This document shows positions 50,438-60,696 of a DNA stretch of 64,000 bases, piece after piece. Position 1 is the stretch's first letter, and every line of letters starts with the position of its first letter. The notes under the pieces were generated by a model that was not told the origin of the DNA, searched no databases, and was given only the letters and a program-made list of their open reading frames with translations. Location: assembly GCF_018024495.1 (NCBI RefSeq), contig NZ_CP071696.1, forward strand, positions 3,389,308-3,453,307, read 5' to 3'. This DNA comes from Agromyces archimandritae (GTDB taxonomy: Bacteria > Actinomycetota > Actinomycetes > Actinomycetales > Microbacteriaceae). The translations under genes and the position numbers were made by a program.

Positions 50438-52003
50438 ATGGCACGCGCCGCGAAGCCGAAACCGACGAAGACACTCGAGCAGACCCTCTGGGAGGCTGCC
50501 GACAAGCTGCGCGGCAACCAGGAGCCGAGTGAGTACAAGCACGTCGTGCTGGGCTTGGTGTTCCTCAAGTACATCTCTGACCGTTTCGAAGAGCGACGGG
50601 CGATGCTGGAGGCCGAGCTGGCCGCGGAGGGTATCAAGCCGGAGCGGCTGCCAGGCTTCCTCGAAGACCGTGACGAGTACACCAGCCACAACGTGTTCTG
50701 GGTGCCGGAGCTTGCACGCTGGGGCTACATCCAGTCCGTGGCGAAGCAGCCCGAGATCGGGCAACAAATCGACCAAGCGATGGATCTCATCGAGAAGGAG
50801 AACCCGTCACTACGTGGTGTGCTCCCACGCAACTACGGGCGCGACGGTCTCGACAAGCGACGTCTGGGCGAGCTTGTCGACCTGATCGGCTCCATCGGCT
50901 TCACCGAGACCGACGACCACGGCGCCGACGACGTGCTGGGCCGGGTCTACGAGTACTTCCTCGGTCAGTTCGCGGGCAAGGAGACCGGTAAGGATGCCGG
51001 AGCGTTCTATACGCCGCGCTCCGTGGTGAAGACGTTGGTCGAGATGCTCGAGCCGTACAAGGGCCGCGTGTATGACCCTGCTGCTGGTTCGGGCGGCATG
51101 TTCGTGCAGTCGGCCGAGTTTGTGAAGGCGCACGGCGGCAAGCGCACCGACATCTCCGTCTATGGGCAGGAGTTCACCGACACCACGTGGAAGCTCGCGA
51201 AGATGAACCTCGCGCTGCGGGGCATCGAAGCCGACATGGGGCCGCGCTCGGCTGACTCGTTCACAGAAGACTTGCACCCTGACCTGCGCGCTGATTTCGT
51301 GATCGCCAACCCGCCGTTCAACGTCTCGGACTGGTCGGACGCGAAGCTCGCGGATGATCCTCGCTGGAAGTACGGCATGCCGCCGCATGGGAACGCGAAC
51401 TTCGCGTGGGTACAGCACTTCATCCACCACCTCGCGCCGAACGGCACCGCAGGCTTCGTGCTCGCAAATGGCTCGCTGTCCTCCAAGAGCGGTGGTGAGG
51501 GTGAGATCCGGCGGAAGCTCGTCGAGGTGGGTCTGGTGGACTGCATCGTGGCGATGCCCGACAAGCTCTTCTTCAACACCGGCATCCCCGTTTCTCTCTG
51601 GTTTGTCTCAAAAGGTCGTGGCGGCAACGGACATCGCGAGCGGCGCGACGAAGTACTATTCATCGACGCGCGCAAGCTCGGCACGATGGAGAGTCGTCGC
51701 CTGCGCGTACTGGTCGACGACGACATTGCGAAGATCGCCGGCACCTACCACGCCTGGCGCAACCACGACGGCGGCTACGAGGATGTCCCGGGCTTTGCGA
51801 AGGCCGCCTCACTGGAAGAAATCACCAAGCACGACTTCGTGCTCACCCCGGGCCGCTACGTCGGCACCGCCGAAGCCGAGGCCGACGACGAACCGATCGA
51901 CGAGAAGATCGACCGGCTCACAAAGGAACTCTTCGCAGAGTTTGAACGCGGACGGGAGCTCGAGGAAGAGATCCGTCGGCGACTGGAGATGTTGGAGTCA
52001 TGA
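50438..52003 (+). CDS. hsdM: type I restriction-modification system, DNA methyltransferase subunit HsdM
   Basis: N6-adenine methyltransferase subunit of a type I restriction enzyme. The 521-residue product has an N-terminal HsdM_N helical domain (LEQTLWEAADKLRGNQEPSE near 13-32), the SAM-binding motif VYDPAAGSGGMF near 211-222 and the catalytic IANPPF near 288-293. A charged helical C-terminus interacts with HsdS. It starts behind ggaga and overlaps hsdS by 4 bases. Codon use is less GC-biased than in the core genes, in line with transfer. Confidence 0.95.
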   Translation: MARAAKPKPTKTLEQTLWEAADKLRGNQEPSEYKHVVLGLVFLKYISDRFEERRAMLEAELAAEGIKPERLPGFLEDRDEYTSHNVFWVPELARWGYIQSVAKQPEIGQQIDQAMDLIEKENPSLRGVLPRNYGRDGLDKRRLGELVDLIGSIGFTETDDHGADDVLGRVYEYFLGQFAGKETGKDAGAFYTPRSVVKTLVEMLEPYKGRVYDPAAGSGGMFVQSAEFVKAHGGKRTDISVYGQEFTDTTWKLAKMNLALRGIEADMGPRSADSFTEDLHPDLRADFVIANPPFNVSDWSDAKLADDPRWKYGMPPHGNANFAWVQHFIHHLAPNGTAGFVLANGSLSSKSGGEGEIRRKLVEVGLVDCIVAMPDKLFFNTGIPVSLWFVSKGRGGNGHRERRDEVLFIDARKLGTMESRRLRVLVDDDIAKIAGTYHAWRNHDGGYEDVPGFAKAASLEEITKHDFVLTPGRYVGTAEAEADDEPIDEKIDRLTKELFAEFERGRELEEEIRRRLEMLES

Positions 52004-53130
52004 CTCAGATCGCCCATCGCCCTATCGGTGAATTAACGTTGAACCTTGATCGGAAGCGCATCCCAGTCAAAGCTGCGGACAGGCGCCACGGTCCGTACCC
52101 CTATTACGGTGCCAGTGGAGTCGTAGACCACGTTGATGACTACCTCTTCGAAGGTCTTCATCTGTTGGTTGCCGAAGACGGCGAGAATCTTCGCAGCCGC
52201 AAGACGCCTATCGCGTTCTTAGCTGATGGACGCTTCTGGGTGAATAACCACGCGCACGTACTCCAAGGTAACGGCGATAACGACACGAGGTATTTGTCCT
52301 ATGCGCTCGAGGCTATGGATATCTCCGGTTATGTAACCGGATCCGCGCAGCCGAAGTTGAGTCAGGCGGCGTTGGCAGCGATAGAGGTCCCGGCACTTCC
52401 GTTGAACGTGCAGCGCGCCATCGCCGCGACGCTCGGATCGCTCGACGACAAGATCGAGTCGAACCAGCGGGCGATCGGCGTGATGGAAGACCTTGCGCGT
52501 TCGACGTTCGAGCAGATCTTCGATCTAGACCAGGTCGATGGCGGAGTCGCACTATCTGACCTTGTCAATGTGAATCCCCAGCGCGTGCTGCGTTCGGGAA
52601 CCCCTGCCACATACGTGGGTATGTCGTCGCTCCCGGAATTCTCAGCCGAGGTGTTCAAATGGGAGACTCGCGAAGCTGGATCTGGTCAGCGCTTCGTATT
52701 GGGGGACGTGCTCATGGCTCGTATCACTCCATGTCTCGAGAACGGAAAGACCGCAGTCGTCGACATGCTCAAACCTGACGAGGTCGGGTGGGGATCGACC
52801 GAGTACGTCGTGCTCAGCCCGGCCGGTTTGTTCTCGACGGCATGGATCTATTGCCTCGTACGGGACGAGCGCATACGAGACTTCGCGATTCGAAGCATGA
52901 CAGGTACATCGGGTCGGCAGCGTTTTCAGGCGGATCGTTTTTCCCAGTATCGGATCGTCTCGCCGGCAGCTGCCGACTTGGTTCGGTTCAACACCGTTGT
53001 CGAGCCGATGTTCACGAGGATGACGCAGCTGCGAGACGAAAGCTTGAAGCTCACCGCCCTCCGCGACGCCCTCCTTCCCGAGCTGCTCTCCGGCCGCATC
53101 CGCGTCCGCGCCGAAGGAGTCGCAGCATGA
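52000..53130 (+). CDS. hsdS: type I restriction-modification system, specificity subunit HsdS
   Basis: Determines the DNA sequence recognised by the HsdM2S and HsdR2M2S complexes. The 376-residue product has two target-recognition domains. The first (about 1-125) holds YPYYGASGVVDHVDDYLFEG and is closed by the conserved helix AIAATLGSLDDKIESNQRAI (about 142-161). The second (about 180-335) is closed by LKLTALRDALLPELLSGRIR. Two intact domains imply a normal bipartite site; the site itself cannot be read from the protein. It overlaps both neighbours as ATGA. Confidence 0.92.
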   Translation: MTQIAHRPIGELTLNLDRKRIPVKAADRRHGPYPYYGASGVVDHVDDYLFEGLHLLVAEDGENLRSRKTPIAFLADGRFWVNNHAHVLQGNGDNDTRYLSYALEAMDISGYVTGSAQPKLSQAALAAIEVPALPLNVQRAIAATLGSLDDKIESNQRAIGVMEDLARSTFEQIFDLDQVDGGVALSDLVNVNPQRVLRSGTPATYVGMSSLPEFSAEVFKWETREAGSGQRFVLGDVLMARITPCLENGKTAVVDMLKPDEVGWGSTEYVVLSPAGLFSTAWIYCLVRDERIRDFAIRSMTGTSGRQRFQADRFSQYRIVSPAAADLVRFNTVVEPMFTRMTQLRDESLKLTALRDALLPELLSGRIRVRAEGVAA

Positions 53131-53864
53131 CGGGGATGAACGTCGAGTGGGCTGTTGCTGAGCTGGACAAGTTCATCGAGCAGACCGTGCTGACGAACAA
53201 CAGCTATGTCGGCGACGGCGTAGTGTCGCTCTCCAACAAGTCCAGCACCGCGGCGACGGATGCCGAGGTGGCGCAGCAAGCACAGGTTGTGGAGAAGATC
53301 TTTGACCGGGTCGTGCCGAGCTGGCGCACGGATATCGAGTTGCGCAAGAGCAACCGCTGGACACGGCACCGTGAGGCGGCTATCCGTGCGAAGACAGAGC
53401 TGGCGCGTCAGGAGGAGATCCGCAAGAACCTTGGCGATGACGCGCCAGAGCTGTCGGCCGCGAAGCTGCATCCGTGGGTCTGGGGCGGTGCTTCGTCGCT
53501 GTGGCACTCGGGACACTTCCGCGAGGCCGTAGAAGGCGCGATTCGCAAGTTGAACGCCGAGACGCAGAACAAGCTCGATCGTCGTGATGTGAGCGAGACG
53601 GATCTCTTCAACCAGGCGTTCAGTGAGCAGCCCGCAGCTGCGAAGAATCCGCGTCTGCACCGTATGCCGGATGACGGCAGTAAGACCTTCAAGTCGGTAC
53701 AGCGTGGGGCGCGCATGTTTGCCGAGGGTGTGTTTGCTGGTATCCGTAACCCGCTTGCTCATGAGGCTGACCAGGAGATGCCCGAGCAAAAAGCGCTGGA
53801 GTACTTGGCTGCGCTGAGCGTGCTGGCGCGCTGGGTGGATGAATCGACGTTGGAGGTTGCATAG
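53127..53864 (+). CDS. TIGR02391 (Ymh) family protein, candidate HEPN RNase
   Basis: A 245-residue protein. Its C-terminal half matches TIGR02391/Ymh: HPWVWGGASSLWHSGHFREA at about 115-134 and the closing motif MFAEGVFAGIRNPLAHE. R207-N-P-L-A-H212 fits the R-x4-6-H active-site pattern of HEPN-superfamily RNases, to which I recall this family being assigned. The N-terminal half is helical and unassigned. It is wedged between hsdS and hsdR with one to four bases of overlap on each side, so it is made in step with the restriction subunits. RNase activity is inference. Confidence 0.82.
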   Translation: MTGMNVEWAVAELDKFIEQTVLTNNSYVGDGVVSLSNKSSTAATDAEVAQQAQVVEKIFDRVVPSWRTDIELRKSNRWTRHREAAIRAKTELARQEEIRKNLGDDAPELSAAKLHPWVWGGASSLWHSGHFREAVEGAIRKLNAETQNKLDRRDVSETDLFNQAFSEQPAAAKNPRLHRMPDDGSKTFKSVQRGARMFAEGVFAGIRNPLAHEADQEMPEQKALEYLAALSVLARWVDESTLEVA

Positions 53865-56800
53865 TGAGCGCGTTCAACGAGAACACCGTCGAGCTGGCGG
53901 CGCTGGAGTACTTGGCGGAGCTGGGCTACCGCACCGTGCACGGTCCGAACATCGCTCCTGGCGAGCCTGGAGCGGAGCGCGACTCCTACGAGGAGGTGTT
54001 GCTCTGGGGCCGGCTTCATGCTGCGATCAGGCGGATAAATCCGGGGACTTCCCCTGCCCTTGTCGACGAGGCGATCAAGCGTGTGCGGCGTGCGGAGTCG
54101 CAGAGCCCGATCGATGAGAACTACCGCCTGCATCAGCTCATCACGGAGGGTGTTCCTGTCGAGCATCGGGATGCCGGCGGTGCGCTGCGGACGACCAGGT
54201 TGTGGCTGGTTGATTTCGAGCAGCCGGAGAACAACGACTGGGTGGCGATCAACCAGTTCACGATTGTCGAGAACGGCAAGAACCGGCGACCGGATGTTCT
54301 GGTGCTCGTCAATGGCATGCCGTTGGCGCTGCTGGAGTTGAAAAACCCGACTGCCGAGCACGCCACGTTGAAGTCGGCGTGGAACCAGGTGCAGACGTAC
54401 CGGCAGGATATCCCGTCGGTGTTCGTGTCGAACGCCGTCACCGTGATCTCCGACGGCACGTCGGCGGCGATGAGCAGCTACGCCGGAGCGTTTGAGCACT
54501 ATGCGCCGTGGAAGACCATCGAGGGCCGAGAGGTCGTGAGTGATCGCCCGGCACTTGAGGTGCTCATCAAGGGGGTGTTCGAGCCGAAGCGGTTCCTTGA
54601 CATCGTCCAGAACTTCGTCGTTTTCAGCGATGAGACCGCTACTGACAAAGCCACCGGGCAGCCGACCCGGGTGTTGGTAAAGCGTGTGGCGAAGTACCAC
54701 CAGTACTGGGCGGTGAATGCGGCTGTCGAGTCGACTGTGCAGGCGTCCCGGCCTGATGGTGACCGTCGTGGAGGTGTGGTCTGGCACACCCAGGGCTCGG
54801 GCAAGAGCTTCGAGATGGTGTTCTACGCGGCGAAGATCATGCGTGACCCGCGCATGGCGAATCCGACGCTCGTGTTCATCACCGATCGCAACGACTTGGA
54901 CGACCAGCTGTTCGGGGAGACCTTCGCCCCGGCGCGCATCCTGCCGGAGACCCCGGTCCAGGCTGCGACTCGCACTGACCTGCGGACGAAGTTGAAGCGC
55001 GCGTCGGGCGGAATCGTCTTCACGACGCTGCAGAAGTTCGCTCCCGGTGAGGATGGCGATGCCAACCCGGTGCTGACGGATCGTCGCAACGTCGTCGTGG
55101 TGGCGGACGAGGCGCATCGCAGCCAGTACGGCTTCGGAGAGACGCTGGATCGTCACGGACGCTTGCGCTCAGGCTTGGCGAAGCACATGCGAGATGCCCT
55201 GCCCGGCGCCACCTATCTAGGCTTCACCGGGACACCGATCGAGTCGAACGACAAGTCCACTCGATCGGTGTTCGGTGACTACATCGACGTCTATGACCTC
55301 ACGCGTGCGGTCGAGGACGGCGCGACGGTGAAGATCTTCTACGAGTCTCGCCTGGCGAAGCTCGACCTGTCCGACGACGACCTGGCCGCGCTCGACGAGC
55401 TGGCGGACGAGATCACCGAGACCGTCGAAGAGGATGCCGCGACGGCGGCGAAGTCCCGCTGGTCGCGCTTGGAAGCCATCGTCGGAGCCGACTCGCGGCT
55501 CGACCTGATCGCCCACGACATCGTCAAGCACTGGGAGAAGCGGCGCGAGGCGTTGTTCGGTAAGGGCATGATCGTCACGATGAGCCGCCGCATCGCGGTG
55601 CGGCTCTACGAGAAGATCGTCGCGCTCCGCCCCGACTGGCATTCGGACGATCCCGCTAAGGGCAAGATCAAGGTCGTCATGACCGGCTCGGCAGCGGACC
55701 CGGCCGAGTTCCAGCCACACATCCACTCCAAGGACGTCCGCAAAGACCTTAAGCTCCGGGCGAAGAACCCCGACGACGAACTCGAGCTGGTGATTGTCCG
55801 CGACATGTGGCTGACCGGCTTCGACGCGCCGTCTATGCACACGATGTACGTCGACAAGACCATGCAGGGCGCTGGGCTGATGCAGGCCATCGCCCGCGTC
55901 AACCGCACCTTCCGGGATAAGCCCGGCGGCCTCATCGTCGACTACATCGGCGTGTTCTCCAACCTCCAGGCGGCCCTCCAGGAGTACTCACCCTCTGACC
56001 GTGACCAGGCCGGCGTACCGATCGACGAGATGGTCGCCGTCATGCTGGAGAAGCACGACATCATCCGGGGACTGCTGCACGGCGTCGACTACGACTCCTC
56101 GCCGACACTCACCGCCTCCCAGCGCCTGGCGGAGTACGCCAAGGTGCTCGACTTCGTCATGGCTGACCCCGACCGCACCAAGCGCTTCAACGACCAGGTG
56201 TTGGCGCTGGCCAAGGCGTTCGCGCTCGCTGGAGCGCGCGACGAGGCTGCCGCGATTCGTGATGATGTGCGCCTGTTCACCGACGTGCGTGCGGCCATTC
56301 TGAAGATCCAGAACCCCGACTCCGGACGAGGCGGCTCTGGGGCGGTGGAGATCGATACGGCGCTCGGGCAGCTGCTCAATGAGGCGGTTGCTGCCGACCA
56401 GGTCGTCGACATCTACAAGCTGGCTGGTGTCGAGACACCGGAGCTGTCGATCCTGAGCGATGAGTTCCTCGACTCGCTCGCGGAGAAGGACAAGCCGAAC
56501 CTCCAGATGGGGCTGCTGCGACGCCTGCTCAACGACCAGATCCGCACCGTGCAGCGCACCAACCTCGTACAGGCACGGAAGTTCTCCGAGCTGCTCGATG
56601 AGGCGATCAATCGGTACACGAACCGATCGCTGACGACGGCGGAGATCATCGCGGAGTTGGTGAAGCTCGCCAAGCAGATGCGCGACGACCAGCAGCGGCA
56701 TGACAAGTTGGGACTGCGGGAGGACGAGGTCGCGTTCTATGACGCCATAGTCCAGAACGACGCAGCCGTGCTGGAGCTTGGCGACGAGGTTCTCAAGGAG

Positions 56801-57004
56801 ATCGCGCAGAAGCTTGTCAAAGCAGTTCGGGAGTCCGCGACGATCGACTGGAATCTCAAGGACTCTGTCCGTGCCACCATGCGCACTAAGGTGCGCCGCT
56901 TGCTGGCGCGCTACGACTATCCGCCTGATGCTGAGGCCAAGGCGATCGAGCTGGTGCTGGAGCAAGCTGAGTTGTTTGCTAAGGGGGAGGTATCGGAGGG
57001 ATGA
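53864..57004 (+). CDS. hsdR: type I restriction-modification system, endonuclease/translocase subunit HsdR
   Basis: Motor and nuclease of the restriction enzyme. The 1046-residue product starts at GTG (MSAFNENTVELAALEYLAEL), overlapping the previous TAG. The N-terminal PD-(D/E)xK nuclease has D144 and E158-L-K160 (RRPDVLVLVNGMPLALLELK). The helicase core has Walker A TQGSGKS at 309-315, the DEAH box at 415-418 (VVVVADEAHRSQ), LGFTGTPI and a motif VI region QAIARVNRTF. A helical C-terminal HsdM-binding domain follows. All catalytic residues seem present, so restriction should be active. Confidence 0.96.
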   Translation: MSAFNENTVELAALEYLAELGYRTVHGPNIAPGEPGAERDSYEEVLLWGRLHAAIRRINPGTSPALVDEAIKRVRRAESQSPIDENYRLHQLITEGVPVEHRDAGGALRTTRLWLVDFEQPENNDWVAINQFTIVENGKNRRPDVLVLVNGMPLALLELKNPTAEHATLKSAWNQVQTYRQDIPSVFVSNAVTVISDGTSAAMSSYAGAFEHYAPWKTIEGREVVSDRPALEVLIKGVFEPKRFLDIVQNFVVFSDETATDKATGQPTRVLVKRVAKYHQYWAVNAAVESTVQASRPDGDRRGGVVWHTQGSGKSFEMVFYAAKIMRDPRMANPTLVFITDRNDLDDQLFGETFAPARILPETPVQAATRTDLRTKLKRASGGIVFTTLQKFAPGEDGDANPVLTDRRNVVVVADEAHRSQYGFGETLDRHGRLRSGLAKHMRDALPGATYLGFTGTPIESNDKSTRSVFGDYIDVYDLTRAVEDGATVKIFYESRLAKLDLSDDDLAALDELADEITETVEEDAATAAKSRWSRLEAIVGADSRLDLIAHDIVKHWEKRREALFGKGMIVTMSRRIAVRLYEKIVALRPDWHSDDPAKGKIKVVMTGSAADPAEFQPHIHSKDVRKDLKLRAKNPDDELELVIVRDMWLTGFDAPSMHTMYVDKTMQGAGLMQAIARVNRTFRDKPGGLIVDYIGVFSNLQAALQEYSPSDRDQAGVPIDEMVAVMLEKHDIIRGLLHGVDYDSSPTLTASQRLAEYAKVLDFVMADPDRTKRFNDQVLALAKAFALAGARDEAAAIRDDVRLFTDVRAAILKIQNPDSGRGGSGAVEIDTALGQLLNEAVAADQVVDIYKLAGVETPELSILSDEFLDSLAEKDKPNLQMGLLRRLLNDQIRTVQRTNLVQARKFSELLDEAINRYTNRSLTTAEIIAELVKLAKQMRDDQQRHDKLGLREDEVAFYDAIVQNDAAVLELGDEVLKEIAQKLVKAVRESATIDWNLKDSVRATMRTKVRRLLARYDYPPDAEAKAIELVLEQAELFAKGEVSEG

Positions 57005-60000
57005 GCCACGTCCCGAAGGAACCGATCGAGAAGTCTAAGTGGAGCCTCATCCCACTCACCCCTGAGTACCTCGAAGCTGAGCACAGTGGCTACGTCTTGG
57101 CACTTGATGCTGCACTTGAAGACGATGAGATTCGTAACATCGCGCTGTCCGGCAACTACGGCGTCGGCAAGAGCAGCATCTTGCGGGAGCTGGGGAAGCG
57201 ACTTGACGGCCGCGTTGTCGAGCTCTCGCTGTCGACGCTTGCGCCGATCGAGGTATCAAAGCTTGACGAGTCGGTACCTATCCAGGCGACGACCCCGACC
57301 AATCGCATCCAGCAGGAGATCGTCAAGCAGCTGCTCTACCGAGAGGATCCCAGCAAGACTCCTGCATCCCGGTTTCGCCGGATCGAACGCTTCCAGTGGT
57401 GGAGAGAACTCGGCACTGCCGCCCTGTTGGGCCTCGCTGTTGCCGTCATCTTCCTGCTGACCGGGTGGACCGCACAGATCGCGGCCACCTTTACCGCGCT
57501 GAACGATCTCGGGGTCTGGACGCACCTGATCGTTTGGGTCGTGGCGGCTGCCGCAGCGTTACTGGTGCGTTGGTTGTTCTACGGGAAGCTCCGCATCAAG
57601 CAGCTGTCTGCCGGCGCAGCGACCGTCACACTCGATGACAGCTCTGTGTCGTACTTCGATCAGTACCTGGACGAGATCGTCTACTTCTTCGACGTGTCGG
57701 ATCGCGACGTCGTCATCTTCGAAGACATCGACCGGTTCAACGACTCACACATCTTCGAGACGCTGCGCGCACTCAATACCTTGCTCAACGCCTCACCACA
57801 GATCGAGAAGCCTGTCCGCTTCATCTATGCGATTAAGGACAGCATCTTCGACCGAATCGGGCTGGAAGCGGAAGGGCGCAAACTCGAGACCGGCGTGCTC
57901 GCAATCGCAGATCCTGCGCAGGCCGAGGCGGTGCGCGCGAACCGCACCAAGTTCTTTGATCTCGTGATTCCGGTGGTGCCGTTCATCACGCATCGCAGTG
58001 CTCGGAACCTGGCGACTCAGTTGCTGGGCGAGATCGAGCACAAGGTGGAGCCGGAACTGCTCGACCTGGCTGCACAGTACGTCCCTGACATGCGGCTGCT
58101 GAAGAACGTCCGCAACGAGTTCATCGTATTCCGCGATCGGATCTTCTCAGGCGACGGTGAGCAACTCGACCTGAGTGAGACTGACCTGTTCGCGATGATG
58201 CTCTACAAGAGCACCCACCTCACAGACTTCGAGACAATCCGACTCGGCAAGAGCAATCTGGACACCCTCTACAAGCTCAATCGCGAGCTGGTGACTGAAA
58301 ATATCAAGCGGCTCGAACGCGAACGTCGTGGGCTTAGTCAGAGGCTTGCACGCAAGAACATTGCGCAAGCGCGTAGCGATCGCCTTGGTGCTTCGTTGAT
58401 TGCGCACCTTGAACGAACCGCGACTTCGGCGGCGGTGCTCGGAACACGACGACGGAACGGAGTGTCGTCGTCGGTCGATGGCGCCGCAACGTCCGATGCC
58501 GACCTGCGCTCAGTGGACTTCTGGGCATCGTTCGTCGCTGCCGACGGGGATCCGGAACTACGTCAGCAAATGTCATCGGGGAATCAGCTCAGGTTCTCTC
58601 GATCCAGCCTCTCGGCTGTCCTCGGCGATCCACTCGACGCCGACAGTTGGGATGATGCCGATCACGAAGCCTTGACGGAGCAGATCCAGGAAAAGACAGA
58701 CGCGATCAACTTCCTGCGCGGTGCGGACATGGGTGATCTGATCAAGCGCCCAGAGTTTATTGTCATGTTCAAGGAACTCGACACGACTGCGAGCGAAGGT
58801 ACGCCTGCGACCTACAAGGAGACGAAACAGTCGCTTGAGTACGTCGCCAAGGCACTGCTCAAGCCCGGCTTGGCCTACCAGCTTGTTCGGGCCGGACACA
58901 TCAACCGCAACTTCACGCTATATACCTCGACGTTTCACGGCGACCGCGTAAGTCCATCGGCGACGAACTTCATCATCCACCACGTCGAGCGAGACCTGAT
59001 GGATGCGCACTTTGAACTTGGCCCGAAGGACGTCGATGCCGTCGTCCGGGAGCGTGGCAGGAGCGCGCTGAAAGAGCCAGCGCTCTACAACATTGCGATC
59101 CTCGACCGGCTCCTTGCGACCGACGTTGATCCAGCCGACATCATGATTCGCTCGCTGGTTGGCCTGGGAGAGAGCCAGACGCAGTTCCTGCAGGCGTACC
59201 TGACAGCCGGTGAGCAACGCGCACAACTCGTCCAGCGGTTTGTGACGATGTCGCCGAGAACGCTTATCTACTTCGTGAACCAGGCGGAACTGGACGAAGC
59301 TTCGCAGCTAGAACTAGTGGACGTTGCACTGGCGAATCTGTCATCGTCGGCGCAGCGCACGGACGCACGGGTCGTTGATTATCTGCGAACGCACTACGCG
59401 GAGTTCTCCGTTCTCACGAACGACGGGACGTCCGCCCAGGCAGAGCGAGTTGGGTCGCTCTTCGCTGAGGCGAGCATCACGCTGCCTAGCCTGACGCCGC
59501 TCTCGGCAAGTGTCCGTCCGTCGTTCGTTTCGCGCAGCCTGTATGACATCACGCATGAGAACTTGGCCATCGCTATTGGCAATGAGGGGACTGTGGCGCT
59601 CGACGTCATTCGAGCGGCGGACAAGACGGTCTATGACTACGTGCTCGAACACGTGGGTGCGTATCTGGATGCGATCGAGAACCTCTCGGCGACGGTCGAT
59701 GCAGGTGAGCAGTTCATCGCTGTGCTTGAGGATCTACTCGAGCAAGGGGTGCCTCGTCTGGCCGACGTGGTTGAGCGTGCTGCGTCAGGGTGTCAGGTCG
59801 TCGATCTTGATGCCATCTCCGAGGGAGCCTGGCCGGCGTTGGCTATGCATCAGCGATTCCCCGCAACGTTCAAAAACGTCAGCCGATACGTTGCCGCTCT
59901 TGGAGTCGATGTCCGCCTCGCTCCGCTGCTAGCTGCAGCAGGCGCGCTCACCGAGGCTGTGTCGGCTGACGAGGACGAGAAGACCACGTTGGCGACCACC

Positions 60001-60696
60001 ATTCTTGCGGCGCGGGAGCAGTTACCTACCACAACGCTGCGCGCGGACCTTGTTGCGAGCTTGGAGCTGGGTAGCTACATCGATGTTGAGGAGATTGCTG
60101 CCGAGACGGGCGACCTGTTCGCGTTGCTGCTCAAGCACGACATCATCTCGGACACCGCGGAGTCATACGAGCACCTTGCGGCGACTGATTGGCCGACGCG
60201 AAAAGCGTTCATCCTTGAGTCGCAGACGTTCGCAAGCTACATGACGCCGGAGCTGGTGCAGCCGGATCTGACGGTGCTCCTCGCCGACAATGAAATCGAT
60301 GCGGCGATCAAGCGGGTGATCGTCGAGCAGTCTGAAACATACGCCGAGGTCGCTGGGCAAAGGGGGCTTAACGAACTTGCGCGACTCGCAGTGCAGGATC
60401 GGCACACTATCCCGTCCGTCGTCGTGCAGAAGATGGCGCAGGGCGGTGCTTCCGCGCAGTATGTAGTTCCCCTCCTCGAACCTCACCTTGAGGCCCTTGC
60501 GCGCGCAGACCTCTTCGCGATCTTGCAGTCGCTGGGAGGCGACTATTCGAAGTTGACCACGGTGGGACGCACCGCCCTGCACATCGCGAATACCCCCGCA
60601 GACCGAGCCCTACTTGAGTGCTTGAAGGGTCACGGAACCGTCAGCTCGTATGACCCAGATGTATCGCCTATCAAGGTGAACAGGAGGCACAAGTGA
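57001..60696 (+). CDS. YobI-like membrane-associated P-loop NTPase
   Basis: A 1231-residue protein whose start overlaps the hsdR stop (ATGA). The P-loop is GNYGVGKSS at 51-59 and Walker B is DVVIFEDIDRF at 236-246. Two membrane helices at about 138-156 and 174-191 are inserted between them. This layout resembles the YobI-like/KAP-type NTPases known from bacterial conflict loci. The remaining 900 residues are alpha-helical, repeat-like and without a domain I can name; they may sense or bind a target. It probably assembles at the inner face of the membrane. Its linkage to hsdR suggests a role in defence, not proven. Confidence 0.8.
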   Translation: MSHVPKEPIEKSKWSLIPLTPEYLEAEHSGYVLALDAALEDDEIRNIALSGNYGVGKSSILRELGKRLDGRVVELSLSTLAPIEVSKLDESVPIQATTPTNRIQQEIVKQLLYREDPSKTPASRFRRIERFQWWRELGTAALLGLAVAVIFLLTGWTAQIAATFTALNDLGVWTHLIVWVVAAAAALLVRWLFYGKLRIKQLSAGAATVTLDDSSVSYFDQYLDEIVYFFDVSDRDVVIFEDIDRFNDSHIFETLRALNTLLNASPQIEKPVRFIYAIKDSIFDRIGLEAEGRKLETGVLAIADPAQAEAVRANRTKFFDLVIPVVPFITHRSARNLATQLLGEIEHKVEPELLDLAAQYVPDMRLLKNVRNEFIVFRDRIFSGDGEQLDLSETDLFAMMLYKSTHLTDFETIRLGKSNLDTLYKLNRELVTENIKRLERERRGLSQRLARKNIAQARSDRLGASLIAHLERTATSAAVLGTRRRNGVSSSVDGAATSDADLRSVDFWASFVAADGDPELRQQMSSGNQLRFSRSSLSAVLGDPLDADSWDDADHEALTEQIQEKTDAINFLRGADMGDLIKRPEFIVMFKELDTTASEGTPATYKETKQSLEYVAKALLKPGLAYQLVRAGHINRNFTLYTSTFHGDRVSPSATNFIIHHVERDLMDAHFELGPKDVDAVVRERGRSALKEPALYNIAILDRLLATDVDPADIMIRSLVGLGESQTQFLQAYLTAGEQRAQLVQRFVTMSPRTLIYFVNQAELDEASQLELVDVALANLSSSAQRTDARVVDYLRTHYAEFSVLTNDGTSAQAERVGSLFAEASITLPSLTPLSASVRPSFVSRSLYDITHENLAIAIGNEGTVALDVIRAADKTVYDYVLEHVGAYLDAIENLSATVDAGEQFIAVLEDLLEQGVPRLADVVERAASGCQVVDLDAISEGAWPALAMHQRFPATFKNVSRYVAALGVDVRLAPLLAAAGALTEAVSADEDEKTTLATTILAAREQLPTTTLRADLVASLELGSYIDVEEIAAETGDLFALLLKHDIISDTAESYEHLAATDWPTRKAFILESQTFASYMTPELVQPDLTVLLADNEIDAAIKRVIVEQSETYAEVAGQRGLNELARLAVQDRHTIPSVVVQKMAQGGASAQYVVPLLEPHLEALARADLFAILQSLGGDYSKLTTVGRTALHIANTPADRALLECLKGHGTVSSYDPDVSPIKVNRRHK

